Assembly: GCF_023715405.1 (NCBI RefSeq)
Contig: NZ_JAMBOC010000001.1
Coordinates: 806,001 to 870,000, forward strand
Direction: 5' to 3'
DNA from: Solibacillus isronensis
GTDB taxonomy: Bacteria > Bacillota > Bacilli > Bacillales_A > Planococcaceae
Length of the DNA: 64,000 nt
Positions 17,396 to 26,405 of this stretch are shown here, piece after piece (within the stretch, counting starts at the first letter, position 1; each line of letters opens with the position of its first letter). A program made the translations under genes and the position numbers. The notes under the pieces are model-generated. The model worked only from the letters and a program-made list of their open reading frames with translations. It was not told where the DNA came from and ran no database searches.

Positions 17396-18322
17396 ATGTC
17401 AGAACTAAAGAAGGGCGTCTTATTAGCAATCGGCGCCTATTTAATGTGGGGAATCATTCCCCTGTACTGGAAGCAGCTGCAGCATGTGGGCAGTGTAGAA
17501 ATATTAGTGGGACGTGTAATTTGGTCCTTTGTATTCACCGTTCTGTTTGTGTTGCTGATCCGTCAGTACAAACAGATGATAGCAGATATAAAAATGCTAT
17601 GGAAAAATAAGAAACAGTTTTTTTTACTGTTCATAGCATCGGTTTTTGTTTCGCTCAATTGGGGAATTTTTATTTGGGCAGTAAACAATGGACATTTACT
17701 ACAGACAAGTTTAGGTTATTATATTAATCCGCTTATATCCGTATTGTTCGGATTGATCTTTTTTAAAGAGAAAATTTCCCGGGCAACTGCAGTAGCCGTT
17801 ATCATTGCGGCCATCGGGGTAGGGTATCAGGCGATATTAGGCGGAACGATTCCTTGGGTATCACTGGCGCTGGCGCTGACATTTGCTTTTTACGGTGTAA
17901 TTAAAAAGCAGATTCCGCTCGATGCGACACGCGGACTCGCAATCGAAACATTGTTTGTTTTACCGATTGCCGTTGCGATATATATTTATTTAATGAATAC
18001 GTCGGAAATTGCCTTTATGCATGTGGACTGGAAAACCAATCTATTATTAATGGGCGGCGGGATCGTGACGGCCGTGCCACTTGTACTATTTGCAAAAAGT
18101 GCGCAAAAAATTCCACTTTATTTATTGGGCTTTATTCAATTTTTGGCACCAACGATCAGCTTAATGCTCGGTATCTTTTTATACAAGGAGCCTTTTACAC
18201 TGACAGAATTCATCACTTTCGTATGTATTTGGCTGGCAGTATTCATCTTTTCGGCATCCAAAGTGCTCGAAGCGAGAAAACAACATGCAACGTATAATAA
18301 AGAGAATGAAGTTAAAGTATAA
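17396..18322 (+). CDS. rarD: RarD family EamA transporter
   Basis: A 308-residue, ten-helix member of the drug/metabolite transporter superfamily. RarD-specific sequence is visible at the start (KGVLLAIGAYLMWGIIPLYWK) and in helix 3-4 (SLNWGIFIWAVNNGHLLQTS, then LGYYINPL). The family was named in E. coli for chloramphenicol sensitivity, but the real substrate is unclear. Length is normal and AAGGTG precedes the ATG. It has its own promoter and a terminator shared with the converging gene. Confidence 0.9.
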   Translation: MSELKKGVLLAIGAYLMWGIIPLYWKQLQHVGSVEILVGRVIWSFVFTVLFVLLIRQYKQMIADIKMLWKNKKQFFLLFIASVFVSLNWGIFIWAVNNGHLLQTSLGYYINPLISVLFGLIFFKEKISRATAVAVIIAAIGVGYQAILGGTIPWVSLALALTFAFYGVIKKQIPLDATRGLAIETLFVLPIAVAIYIYLMNTSEIAFMHVDWKTNLLLMGGGIVTAVPLVLFAKSAQKIPLYLLGFIQFLAPTISLMLGIFLYKEPFTLTEFITFVCIWLAVFIFSASKVLEARKQHATYNKENEVKV

Positions 18323-18338
18323 TCTAGCAATAAAAATG

Positions 18339-18380
18339 AAAAACGACCCATTTGCAACTTGCAAATGGTCGTTTTTTATT
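18339..18380. terminator. Bidirectional terminator
   Basis: A stem of about 15 bp (AAACGACC...GGTCGTTT with an ATTTGC/GCAAAT extension) has T runs on both sides. It lies between converging rarD and the carboxypeptidase gene. Confidence 0.85.
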
Positions 18381-18407
18381 TATCCCATTAACATTAACGA
18401 ACGCCTA

Positions 18408-19208
18408 TCATATTTCCTCCAATACGGAAGTAATAATATATCCTCCGACATTATCACCCGATACTTTGATATTGTCTGATTCAAGTGTGTTAACAGATGT
18501 TTTGTTATCGGTATAATGCACGAAATAAGTTGTATTATCTAATTTCATTTTATAAAATTGCTTCTCTTTTAGATAAGCGATATATTCCTCAAAAACGAAG
18601 TCGTGCTGCTTCATCATCACGCTATGGGGCAAGCCTATGTATCGGAAATGCCAAGGTTCATACTCAATACCGGTAATGTCGACTTTGTGTTTAGGATAGC
18701 GTAGAATGTAGCCAAACTCCGCTGCATGTTCTTCCATCCATTTTCCTTCTGCAACATTCTCCATTTTGCCGATAGTCGAACCAATATCAATCGATAAGCC
18801 CGTCTGATGTTCACTATAGCCGGCTGGCAGGGCATAATCGGCACCGATTTGTTCAAAAAGCTGTTTCTGAAGTTTTCCGCTGCGATAGGCACTATTGATT
18901 ATGAAATGCTCGATTCCATCCTTCGCTGCCGCATCAAATAATTGCTTGAGTGGTGCAATAGCCTGTTCTTCAAGAAAATACTCTGAATTGACGATTACAT
19001 TTTCAGCAATATCATCTGGAATGGTGGCTAAGTTGCCTGGTTCATTCTGTAATGCGATGTCCCGGTTAACAAGGACAAGATCCCCGTTTGAGACGGAGTA
19101 CGATGCTAGTGAAAGCTGCTGAGGTAAGTCGGGAGCACCAACTTGTTCAGTCGTAAAAAATTGAAAGCCAATAACGGCCAAAATCAGTATAAAAATAATC
19201 TTTTTCAT
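18408..19208 (-). CDS. D-alanyl-D-alanine carboxypeptidase, M15B (VanY/YodJ-like)
   Basis: A 266-residue exported zinc peptidase. An N-terminal membrane segment (about 1-20) is followed by a linker and the M15 catalytic domain (about 75-205). The metal and catalytic motifs are SEHQTGLSIDIG (H and D ligands) and EPWHFRYIG (catalytic Glu and third His). It would trim the terminal D-Ala from peptidoglycan stems outside the membrane. The start at 19208 follows AAGGAG with 9 nt spacing. The C-terminal 65 residues form an extra beta-rich tail beyond the usual M15 domain. No vancomycin-resistance genes are nearby, so a housekeeping wall role is likely. Confidence 0.88.
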   Translation of the reverse strand: MKKIIFILILAVIGFQFFTTEQVGAPDLPQQLSLASYSVSNGDLVLVNRDIALQNEPGNLATIPDDIAENVIVNSEYFLEEQAIAPLKQLFDAAAKDGIEHFIINSAYRSGKLQKQLFEQIGADYALPAGYSEHQTGLSIDIGSTIGKMENVAEGKWMEEHAAEFGYILRYPKHKVDITGIEYEPWHFRYIGLPHSVMMKQHDFVFEEYIAYLKEKQFYKMKLDNTTYFVHYTDNKTSVNTLESDNIKVSGDNVGGYIITSVLEEI

Positions 19209-19335
19209 TAAATAACGCTCCTTCAATCTAAGCATAGCAAATATAATGGAATTTTGAAGGTTAAATTGTGGAGATATTCCGAAGAACTAGGAAATTCGGT
19301 TGAGCTCCTCTTGAAATATTTCCATATGGAATTAT

Positions 19336-19381
19336 AAACAAAAACAGAAACCGTCTCAAACATTAATGTTTGAGAGGTTTC
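19336..19381 (-). terminator. Rho-independent terminator of the MFS gene
   Basis: A long stem (19347-19363 with 19364-19381, minor mismatches, tight TTAA turn) is followed on the minus strand by a T-rich tail. Confidence 0.8.
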
Positions 19382-19412
19382 TATCCATTTCTACTTAACT
19401 ATATTATAAATA

Positions 19413-20636
19413 TTAATTTTTGGATAATGGCGGGAATTCATTCTTAGTACAAACATTTTGTTTATTTTCTACTATCATCCAAACTAACGTAATACTTGCT
19501 GCAATGATTACCATTAAAAATCCGTATAGGGGAGTATTGTCCAGTGACTGATAATGTACAATTAAACCGCCGACATATGAACCGAGGAAAATCCCGATAT
19601 TGAAAGCTGAAATATTTAAAGCGGAAGCCATTGCAGTAGCAGCTGGTACATATTTCTCGGATAGCTGAACGGCATACAGTTGTAAGCCTGGCACATTCAT
19701 AAACATAAACAGACCCATTGCTAATACCATTATGAGCCCAATTACTTTGGAATCAAAAGAAAAGTATACACCAAGTAACGTTAACGCTAGTCCAATAAAG
19801 AAGATGAATATCGCACGCAATGGATTAATATTTGCAAAATGGCCACCGATTGTATTGCCAATAGCAACACAAATTCCGTATATAACTAATATTACGACAA
19901 TCGCATGAGGAGAGTAGCCCATTTGATTTTCAAGAATAGGGGACACATATGTGTAAACAACAAATACGCCTCCGTAACCCATTGCTGTAATAAATAAAAT
20001 TAACAGCATACGGAAATTGCTTAATACTTTTCCGATATCATTTAATGAAATCGGTTTACTTTTTGTTAAATTATTTGGTACAAGGAACGCATTGCTGATT
20101 AACCCAATTATGCCAATAACGACGATAAAAATGAATGATAGCCGCCAATCCGTTATTTGGCCAATAAATGTTCCTAAAGGTACTCCACTGACAGTTGCCA
20201 AAGTTAATCCTGTAAACATAAAAGCGATGGCACTTGCCCGTTTGTTAGGTGCCACAACGTCAGCAGCAATAACCGCCGCAATCGACATAAATACACCATG
20301 GGCAAAAGCAGAAATAATGCGTCCGATCAACAGTAAAGTAAACGTTGGTGCTATCGCTACCCATAAATTACCGACGATAAAAAGTACCATTACGAGCAGC
20401 AGCACCTTTTTACGGTCAAGCCGGGAAGTCAAAACCGTTAAAATTGGTGCTCCGATTGTAACGCCTAATGCATAGATTGATACTGTTAATCCTGCAGTAC
20501 TTAAAGTAATACCAAACTCATTTGTGATAAGCGGGAGCAATCCAACGCTAATAAATTCTGTGGAACCGATACCAAACGAACTGATTGCTAACGCAAGAAG
20601 TGTTAATCTGGCGTTTGGTGTTTTTAATGTAGACAT
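19413..20636 (-). CDS. MFS transporter, AraJ/YdhP-like DHA1 family
   Basis: A 407-residue, twelve-helix MFS protein. Conserved features are the N-terminal LALAISSFGIGSTEFISVGLLP, the loop 2-3 motif TSRLDRKKVLLL, and the helix-4/5 region GRIISAFAHGVFMSIAAVIAADVV, typical of AraJ/YdhP/PbuE-type exporters of arabinose, purine nucleosides or drugs. I choose ATG 20636 with AAGGAG 10 nt upstream over the longer reading. The gene is divergent from a HxlR regulator, which likely controls it in response to the exported compound or a redox signal. Confidence 0.87.
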   Translation of the reverse strand: MSTLKTPNARLTLLALAISSFGIGSTEFISVGLLPLITNEFGITLSTAGLTVSIYALGVTIGAPILTVLTSRLDRKKVLLLVMVLFIVGNLWVAIAPTFTLLLIGRIISAFAHGVFMSIAAVIAADVVAPNKRASAIAFMFTGLTLATVSGVPLGTFIGQITDWRLSFIFIVVIGIIGLISNAFLVPNNLTKSKPISLNDIGKVLSNFRMLLILFITAMGYGGVFVVYTYVSPILENQMGYSPHAIVVILVIYGICVAIGNTIGGHFANINPLRAIFIFFIGLALTLLGVYFSFDSKVIGLIMVLAMGLFMFMNVPGLQLYAVQLSEKYVPAATAMASALNISAFNIGIFLGSYVGGLIVHYQSLDNTPLYGFLMVIIAASITLVWMIVENKQNVCTKNEFPPLSKN

Positions 20637-20699
20637 ATTAAAATAACTCCTTTGATTTATTTTATAGGGTATAGTATTATTCATACATACAAAAAAGCA

Positions 20700-20729
20700 T
20701 GTACAGTACTTTTAGTTACTTTTGATAAT
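20700..20729 (+). promoter_or_regulatory. Candidate promoter in the shared MFS/hxlR region
   Basis: TGTACA and GATAAT are separated by 18 bp, reading toward the HxlR gene. The near-repeat AGTACTTTT / AGTTACTTTT lies inside the spacer and could be the autoregulatory HxlR site. Confidence 0.35.
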
Positions 20730-20743
20730 ACGGGGGTTTCAAA

Positions 20744-21127
20744 ATGAAAAAAGTTTATAATATTGGTGTCGAAGCAACACTCGAAGTCATTGGGGGTAAA
20801 TGGAAACCAGTCATTCTATGTCACCTCAATCACCATGGTCAAATCCGGACGAATGAATTTCGCCGGTTAATTCCCGGCATTTCACAGAAAATGCTGACGT
20901 CCCAATTACGCGAACTTGAGCAATGCGGTTTAATTAATCGTAAGGTGTACAACCAAGTACCGCCGAAAGTGGAATATTCCTTAACCCCATATGGACACGA
21001 GATGGAGCCGGTGCTCAACTTACTTTGCACGTGGGGGGAGAAACATATCGATAAATTAAAAGAGAATGGTGAAGAAGTTCTTCTTATGCAGCGTGATGAT
21101 GATATTGCTGAGCAAAAACTATCCTAA
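20744..21127 (+). CDS. HxlR family transcriptional regulator
   Basis: A 127-residue winged-helix protein of the HxlR/DUF24 group: VEATLEVIGGKWKPVILCHL at the start, the recognition-helix region RLIPGISQKMLTSQLRELEQCGLI, and a wing with PPKVEYSLTPYGHEM. Members such as HypR, YodB and HxlR often sense reactive electrophiles through an N-terminal Cys. Here the only candidates are the Cys after the first helix (PVILCHL), one in the recognition region (EQCGLI) and one in NLLCTWG. It is divergent from the MFS exporter and followed by its own terminator. Confidence 0.9.
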   Translation: MKKVYNIGVEATLEVIGGKWKPVILCHLNHHGQIRTNEFRRLIPGISQKMLTSQLRELEQCGLINRKVYNQVPPKVEYSLTPYGHEMEPVLNLLCTWGEKHIDKLKENGEEVLLMQRDDDIAEQKLS

Positions 21128-21139
21128 TGAAAATAATGA

Positions 21140-21166
21140 AAGCCTCAAAAAACTTGAGGCTTTTTG
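21140..21166 (+). terminator. Rho-independent terminator of hxlR
   Basis: AGCCTCAA pairs with TTGAGGCT across a short A-rich loop, followed by five T. Confidence 0.82.
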
Positions 21167-21189
21167 TCTCTTCAAATCTTCCATTCAAA

Positions 21190-22029
21190 TTAGAAATCAA
21201 AAACTACCGGATCCGGACCGACCCGTTTATCTAAATTCATCGCATTAATAATCTGCATTTCTTCATCAGTTAGACTAAAGTCAAAAATGTCGGCATTTTG
21301 CGCCATCCGCTCTTTACGAACGGATTTAGGAATCGTGATAACTCCATTTTGAATATCCCAACGTAAAATAACTTGTGAATTTGATTTTCCATACTTTTCG
21401 GCAATCTTTGCAATCGTCGGATCTTCGAGTAGATCGCCTTGCATTAATGGAGCCCAAGCTTCCAATTGAATATTGTGCTCTTTGCAAAATGCACGTAATG
21501 ATTGTTGTTGTAAGCGCGGGTGAAACTCAACTTGGTTAATGACTGGTGTTACCCGAGCGTTTTTCATTAAATCCTGCAAATGCGAAATATTGAAATTGCA
21601 AACACCGATTGCTCTGATTTTACCTTTTATATACAGATCCTCTAAAGCACTCCAAGACTCGGCAAATTTATTTTTACCTGGCCAGTGGATTAAATATAGA
21701 TCCAAATAGTCCAGCCCTAATTTTTCCAAGCTCTCTTCGTAAGCTGAAACAGTTTCCTCATAATTTAATCCGGCATTCCAAACTTTAGATGTGATGAATA
21801 AGTCCTCTCTATTTAAACCGGTAGAGGCCAGTGCTAATTTAATGCCCTCGCCAACACCCGCTTCGTTTCCGTAAATAGCGGCTGTATCAATGCTGCGGTA
21901 ACCTAGCTCAATCGCATTTTTAACGATTTCTGCTGTTGTGTCGTTTTCCACCTGAAAGACGCCAAGGCCCATTGCTGGCATTTTTACCTCATTATTTAAT
22001 TTGATTGTATCCTGTAAACTAGTAATCAT
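21190..22029 (-). CDS. Aldo/keto reductase (YvgN-like glyoxal reductase)
   Basis: A 279-residue NADPH-dependent aldo/keto reductase, very close along its length to B. subtilis YvgN (276 aa), which reduces glyoxal and methylglyoxal. The catalytic tetrad is visible: Asp and Tyr in SIDTAAIYGNE, Lys in TSKVWN and His in YLIHWPGKNK. The C-terminal TIPKSVRKERMAQNADIFDF is the NADP-binding signature. GGAGG lies 8 nt before the ATG. The gene is monocistronic; its 3' end converges with hxlR. Confidence 0.92.
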   Translation of the reverse strand: MITSLQDTIKLNNEVKMPAMGLGVFQVENDTTAEIVKNAIELGYRSIDTAAIYGNEAGVGEGIKLALASTGLNREDLFITSKVWNAGLNYEETVSAYEESLEKLGLDYLDLYLIHWPGKNKFAESWSALEDLYIKGKIRAIGVCNFNISHLQDLMKNARVTPVINQVEFHPRLQQQSLRAFCKEHNIQLEAWAPLMQGDLLEDPTIAKIAEKYGKSNSQVILRWDIQNGVITIPKSVRKERMAQNADIFDFSLTDEEMQIINAMNLDKRVGPDPVVFDF

Positions 22030-22492
22030 TTATTGATCCTCCAATTGAATAAGTATTTCGTTGCTTTTTTATTATGGATTCAGTTAAAAATTAAAAAAAG
22101 TACGCACTTTTTCGTTTCATAGCAACGTGGAGGTTCCTATTGAGTCAAATCAACCGTTTGGAGAGTAAGTTTTTTTAGAAAAATAACATGGTGGGAAATA
22201 GAGGAGGGGGTGAATCACTTTTACTAGTAAAGAATTTTTGTTTTCTATCATATAAATACCTAATTAACCTTTAATAATGATAAGAAACAACTTATTAAAT
22301 AATTCCAATATTAAAAATAATGAAGGAAAATTTTTATTATAAAATACACAAAAATACGCTAAATACATAAAAACAAAATTTTTTTAAATAATAAAATAAC
22401 AGAATATTCTTGAATTAAGTTTTCCGGTCGTTTATTTCCGTTTTCTAATTGTAACAAACGAATCTTTGTGCTATCGTTGCTTATTGAATGGT
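22030..22492. other. AT-rich non-coding stretch
   Basis: No gene-sized reading frame with a ribosome site is seen in this 463-bp region. It must hold the promoter of the minus-strand reductase. An AGGAGGGGGTGAATC near 22202 looks like a ribosome site but opens no sustained frame. Confidence 0.5.
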
Positions 22493-22520
22493 ATGTGAAA
22501 GTTTTTACAATCGGTATAAA
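22493..22520 (+). promoter_or_regulatory. Rex-type operator and -10 of yjlC-ndh
   Basis: ATGTGAAAGTTTTTACAA (22493-22510) matches 12 of the 14 constrained positions of the Rex box TTGTGAANNNNTTCACAA. It overlaps where the -35 would be for TATAAA at 22515-22520. In B. subtilis the yjlC-ndh operon is a known Rex target, repressed when NADH is low relative to NAD. Confidence 0.68.
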
Positions 22521-22566
22521 ATTTTCGAAAAAAAATAATATTAAGTGATGGCAAAGGAGAGTTATT

Positions 22567-22995
22567 ATGTCAGAAATGAATAATCAGCAGGTAGAAAAAA
22601 TGGCTGTTACACAAGAGCAATTAGATGTATTAGACCAGTTACTAAAGCCAGAGGTACAAGCTTCATTAACTACTTTAGTAGATAACTTACCGAAATTGGC
22701 TGAGATGACTACATTATTAACAAAAGCATATGATTTCGCGACGAGTGTTGCAACTGACGAGACATTAAAAAATGATACAGTTGCTGCTGTAACAGAAATG
22801 GCTAGTCCAGTCGTTGGTACTGCAAAATCATTGGCACAAACAGCGATCGAAGCAAAAGACCGTGCTGAAGTTAACAATGAAACAGTAGGCGTATTCGGTT
22901 TATTAAAAATGTTAAAAGACCCACAAGTTCAAGGGGCATTACGTTTTGCTAATGCATTTTTACAAGTAGCATCTGAACGTAAACAAATGAAATAA
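22567..22995 (+). CDS. yjlC: DUF1641 protein (YjlC-like)
   Basis: A 142-residue soluble helical protein of the DUF1641 family. The conserved C-terminal motif is VGVFGLLKMLKDPQVQGALRFANAFLQ. In B. subtilis the equivalent YjlC precedes the NADH dehydrogenase gene, exactly as here; its biochemical role is unknown, and a membrane-recruitment or assembly role is only a guess. GGAGAG precedes the ATG, and 35 nt separate it from ndh, with no terminator between. Confidence 0.88.
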   Translation: MSEMNNQQVEKMAVTQEQLDVLDQLLKPEVQASLTTLVDNLPKLAEMTTLLTKAYDFATSVATDETLKNDTVAAVTEMASPVVGTAKSLAQTAIEAKDRAEVNNETVGVFGLLKMLKDPQVQGALRFANAFLQVASERKQMK

Positions 22996-23030
22996 TTTGT
23001 ATAATCTAATTTTATTGGAGGATTTTTAAT

Positions 23031-24218
23031 ATGGTAACTAAAGAAATCGTTATTTTAGGTGCTGGATTTGCTGGTGTATTAGCAGCACAAACAGCTCGTA
23101 AATATTTAAATAAAGACGAAGCGCGTATTACAGTTGTAAACCAATTCCCTACACATCAAATCATTACTGAATTACACCGTTTAGCTGGCGGTACAATTGC
23201 TGAAGGTGCTGTAGCATTGCCACTTGAAAAGATTTTCAAAGGTTATGACATCAACTTGGAAATCGCAAAAGTAAACAGCTTTGACGTTGAAAGCAAAAAT
23301 GTAGTACTTTCAAACGGCAAAACATTACAATACGATACATTAGTTGTTGCTCTAGGTAGCCAAACTGGTTTCTTCGGAATCCCAGGTTTAGAGGAAAACT
23401 CTTTCGTATTAAAATCAGTTGATGAAGCTAATGCAATTCGCGAGCATATCGAAGCACGCATTAAAGCATATGCAACAACAAAAGACGAAGCAGATGCGAC
23501 AATCGTTATCGGCGGTGGCGGTTTAACAGGCGTTGAGCTTGTTGGTGAAATCGTAGACCACTTCCCTAAAGTTGCGGCGAAATACGGTGTTAAATTTGAA
23601 GATCTTAAAATCAAACTAGTTGAAGCAGGTCCAAAAATCTTACCGGTATTCCCAGAAAACTTAATCGATCGTGCAACTCAGTCATTATCTAAACGCGGTG
23701 TAGAATTCATTACATCAACACCTGTTACTGGCGTTGAAGGCAATGTTATTCAATTAAAAGACCGTGAGCCAATCGTTGCAAACACATTAGTGTGGACAGG
23801 TGGAGTTGCTCCACTTCCATTAGTAGCAGAATCAGGTTTAGCTGCAGATCGCGGTAAAGCAACAATCAATGACTTCTTACAATCTACTTCACATCCTGAA
23901 GTATTTGTTATTGGTGATGCTTCAGCACATATTCCAAACCCAGGTGACCGTCCAACCTATGCGCCAACTGCTCAAGTAGCATGGCAGCAAGGTGAAATTG
24001 CTGGTTACAACATTTTTGCACAAATTAAAGGTGCTGACCTTAAAGAATTCAAATTTACTAACTCAGGTACTTTAGGTTCTTTAGGCCGCAAAGACGGTAT
24101 TGCTACAGTTGGGGCAAACAATACTCAATTAGTAGGTTTACCAGCTTCATTAATGAAAGAAGCTTCAAATATCCGCTATATGACTCATATTAAAGCGTTA
24201 TTTGGCCTAGCATATTAA
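23031..24218 (+). CDS. ndh: Type II NADH dehydrogenase (NDH-2)
   Basis: A 395-residue FAD-dependent NADH:menaquinone oxidoreductase, non-proton-pumping and membrane-peripheral. The FAD motif GAGFAGVLAAQTA (about 10-22) and the NADH motif GGGGLTGVELVGE (about 163-175) are both intact, as is the C-terminal FAD-contact GDASAHIPNP and the APTAQVAWQQGE quinone-site region. Length and context match B. subtilis Ndh (YjlD). Codon choice is noticeably biased toward preferred codons, consistent with high expression. Regulation by Rex is suggested by the box ahead of the operon. Confidence 0.95.
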   Translation: MVTKEIVILGAGFAGVLAAQTARKYLNKDEARITVVNQFPTHQIITELHRLAGGTIAEGAVALPLEKIFKGYDINLEIAKVNSFDVESKNVVLSNGKTLQYDTLVVALGSQTGFFGIPGLEENSFVLKSVDEANAIREHIEARIKAYATTKDEADATIVIGGGGLTGVELVGEIVDHFPKVAAKYGVKFEDLKIKLVEAGPKILPVFPENLIDRATQSLSKRGVEFITSTPVTGVEGNVIQLKDREPIVANTLVWTGGVAPLPLVAESGLAADRGKATINDFLQSTSHPEVFVIGDASAHIPNPGDRPTYAPTAQVAWQQGEIAGYNIFAQIKGADLKEFKFTNSGTLGSLGRKDGIATVGANNTQLVGLPASLMKEASNIRYMTHIKALFGLAY

Positions 24219-24226
24219 TTAATATA

Positions 24227-24270
24227 GACATACCCGAAAGTCACATTCTTTCGGGTATGTCTTTTTATTT
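24227..24270 (+). terminator. Rho-independent terminator of yjlC-ndh
   Basis: A perfect 14-bp stem (24227-24240 with 24248-24261), a 7-nt loop, then T5 make this the strongest hairpin in the region. Confidence 0.93.
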
Positions 24271-24340
24271 CTCCAAAAAACAACAAATTTTAACAAAAAA
24301 CTATTATAATGGTAGTAAATGTCGAGAAAGAGGTGTGAAG

Positions 24341-24964
24341 ATGAAAGATTTTGATACATCAAATTCTTTGTTTATTTTAAATGAACAGCAGCTCGAACAA
24401 TTAATCCAGCTCGAACACTACGACTATTTCTTTCATTTAATCCGCCATGATTTTGCGCAATTATCTTTCGCGAAATACATTGTAAGCGATGTTTGGGTTT
24501 ACTTTTATTTTGAAGAAGAGCCGGTCATCAATTCAGAGCATGCACTCATTTTTCTGCTTCGTAATTTTATATTGAATGAAGTACTAATAAGTTCGAAATT
24601 TAAACGACTGAAAAAAGCCACGGTTGGGTCGTATACTAAAGCTTTAATGGCTTCGGTAATGACCGTCAATCTATTTTTGGATTATTTGCGTGAAGTACTC
24701 GGGATATTACCAAAAGAACAATATGATTTATATATGAAGTTTGAAAACAGCTCGAAGCAATTATTTCATGATCGCTTCTATGAATACGAACATTATCCAA
24801 AAAAACTCGTCCAAATCGAAACAAAAATTATAAAGAGTTTACGTGATTACCTGGCAGACAACGAAACGAAATATGCTGACAGTAAATATAAAGTCATTCG
24901 TTTTATGGATCAATTTTCAATTATTAAACGAGAGCTGTACGAACCGTTATCTTTGAAAAATTAG
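24341..24964 (+). CDS. Hypothetical protein, first gene of a two-gene unit
   Basis: A 207-residue soluble protein I cannot assign. It is aromatic- and charge-rich (HYDYFFHLIRHDFAQ, VWVYFYFEEEP), predicted mostly helical, without signal peptide, membrane segment or recognised motif. The start at 24341 follows GAGGTG with 5 nt spacing; the reading from 24257 would run through the ndh terminator. The next gene starts 15 nt after its stop behind a full AGGAGGTG, so the two are surely co-translated and probably work together. Confidence 0.7.
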   Translation: MKDFDTSNSLFILNEQQLEQLIQLEHYDYFFHLIRHDFAQLSFAKYIVSDVWVYFYFEEEPVINSEHALIFLLRNFILNEVLISSKFKRLKKATVGSYTKALMASVMTVNLFLDYLREVLGILPKEQYDLYMKFENSSKQLFHDRFYEYEHYPKKLVQIETKIIKSLRDYLADNETKYADSKYKVIRFMDQFSIIKRELYEPLSLKN

Positions 24965-24979
24965 GAGGTGGATATAACG

Positions 24980-26311
24980 ATGGGGAAGCAACTTAAGTCA
25001 TTGCAACTTGATCATTATCGTTCACAAACATTTTCATCAATCGATGCACATTATGAGGCATATATAGCAATGTTAGAAACATTAGTAGTAGAGGGAAATA
25101 TTGAAAAGGTGAATGCCTTCCTTCGTTTTGATAGCGAGCCTTTTATATTAGCCAATAGCAATATGAGAATTTTACAATTGTTATTGGACACTGAACAGCA
25201 TATAAAAGAGAACTTAAAAGAGTGTTTAGCAAGCCTCTATTTGGTCATTGGACATTGCTATTATTTCAGTATTGATTTTGAACAGGCAAAAAAATATTAC
25301 AGACTGGCGAGCAGTTTCGCATTGGAGGATGAAAATTTTTCATTACTGTCACTTGCGATGAATAATTATTATGCAACACAAATGGATGAATTACCAAAAG
25401 ATATCTTTTGGGATATTAGCAAGATTCCAGCTGTTTTTTTAAAGATGGGGAACCCGGAAGATGAGAGGTTTTTGCTCGTCCGTTTTATCACTCATATTGA
25501 ATTGTCCCTGCAGATTGGTAAAGTGGAGTATGCGAAAAAGTTATTTAATGACTATTTTGAAGAGTACCCATTCGAAAAGTTTTCTCGTATAGATTTGCAT
25601 GTCCGTGTACTAAGGGGAAAAATTCTTTTTGAAAATGACCGATTTGAATGTGCAATAGAAGTACTTCATGAGGTGCTCCTTCTTTGTATGAAAGCCAACA
25701 GCCATAAGGATTTAGTGCAGGAGTGCTATAAATATATTACCCAATCATATAAGCTGATAAATGAAGAAACTCTTCTAAAAAAGATGGAGCAGTACCAAGC
25801 GCGTTTTTACCGCAAAATTGAAACAGATAAACGCTATATGGAAAAATATATTAAAACGTCAATAACCAACGAATTTGAATTGGATAAAAGTTTTATATCG
25901 CCATTACAGCAGTTTCAGCTCGCGGGTACATATCTATTAAAATCGACAAAAGATGCAGGGTTTACGCTCGTACTAGTTGATTGTAAAGTGGTGGAGTCTG
26001 AAAAAGAGAAGTTAAATGAAATCATCCATTTAATCAATCTAGAAATGATGAAAGAGATGAAAGAGGTCATCATAACGAGTACACGCCTTGATGAATCTAC
26101 AATCGGCTATATTATTCAGCTATCTGAAAAATGTACCGATACATTGTGCGCAAAGGTCTTCTATAAAATCCGTGAACATTACCCGAAAAACGAAAGCGTA
26201 CTGGAGGCCATCTATTTTGCATCGGTAAATAATAAAGAAAATAATTTACCGAGCTACCAAAAATGCCTTGATTTAGCATATGCGTATATTTATTATGAAA
26301 TTTACAAATAA
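24980..26311 (+). CDS. TPR-like protein with a possible degenerate C-terminal GGDEF fold
   Basis: A 443-residue cytosolic protein of unknown function. Residues about 70-290 read as helical hairpins of TPR type (CLASLYLVIGHCYYFSIDFE, AKKYYRLASSFALEDENFS, DRFECAIEVLHEVLLLC). Residues about 300-400 have a strand-helix-strand order (FTLVLVDCKVVE, KLNEIIHLINLEMM, EVIITSTRLDESTIGYII) that resembles a GGDEF domain whose active-site loop is replaced by STRLDES; this is pattern-level inference only. The overall design (helical repeats plus signalling-like domain) suggests a regulator. The start is ATG 24980, after AGGAGGTG. Confidence 0.65.
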   Translation: MGKQLKSLQLDHYRSQTFSSIDAHYEAYIAMLETLVVEGNIEKVNAFLRFDSEPFILANSNMRILQLLLDTEQHIKENLKECLASLYLVIGHCYYFSIDFEQAKKYYRLASSFALEDENFSLLSLAMNNYYATQMDELPKDIFWDISKIPAVFLKMGNPEDERFLLVRFITHIELSLQIGKVEYAKKLFNDYFEEYPFEKFSRIDLHVRVLRGKILFENDRFECAIEVLHEVLLLCMKANSHKDLVQECYKYITQSYKLINEETLLKKMEQYQARFYRKIETDKRYMEKYIKTSITNEFELDKSFISPLQQFQLAGTYLLKSTKDAGFTLVLVDCKVVESEKEKLNEIIHLINLEMMKEMKEVIITSTRLDESTIGYIIQLSEKCTDTLCAKVFYKIREHYPKNESVLEAIYFASVNNKENNLPSYQKCLDLAYAYIYYEIYK

Positions 26312-26405
26312 GATTTAACTGTAAAATACGAAATATTCTAAAAATTACTTTCGTATTTGAAGGACTACCTTTAAAATAAGAGTAGAACATCAAGGAGGTA
26401 ATGCC

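Noticed and set aside
18408..19208. Part of a vancomycin resistance cluster (vanY)
   Set aside because: No vanH/A/X, sensor or regulator genes are nearby; M15 carboxypeptidases of this type are common housekeeping enzymes.
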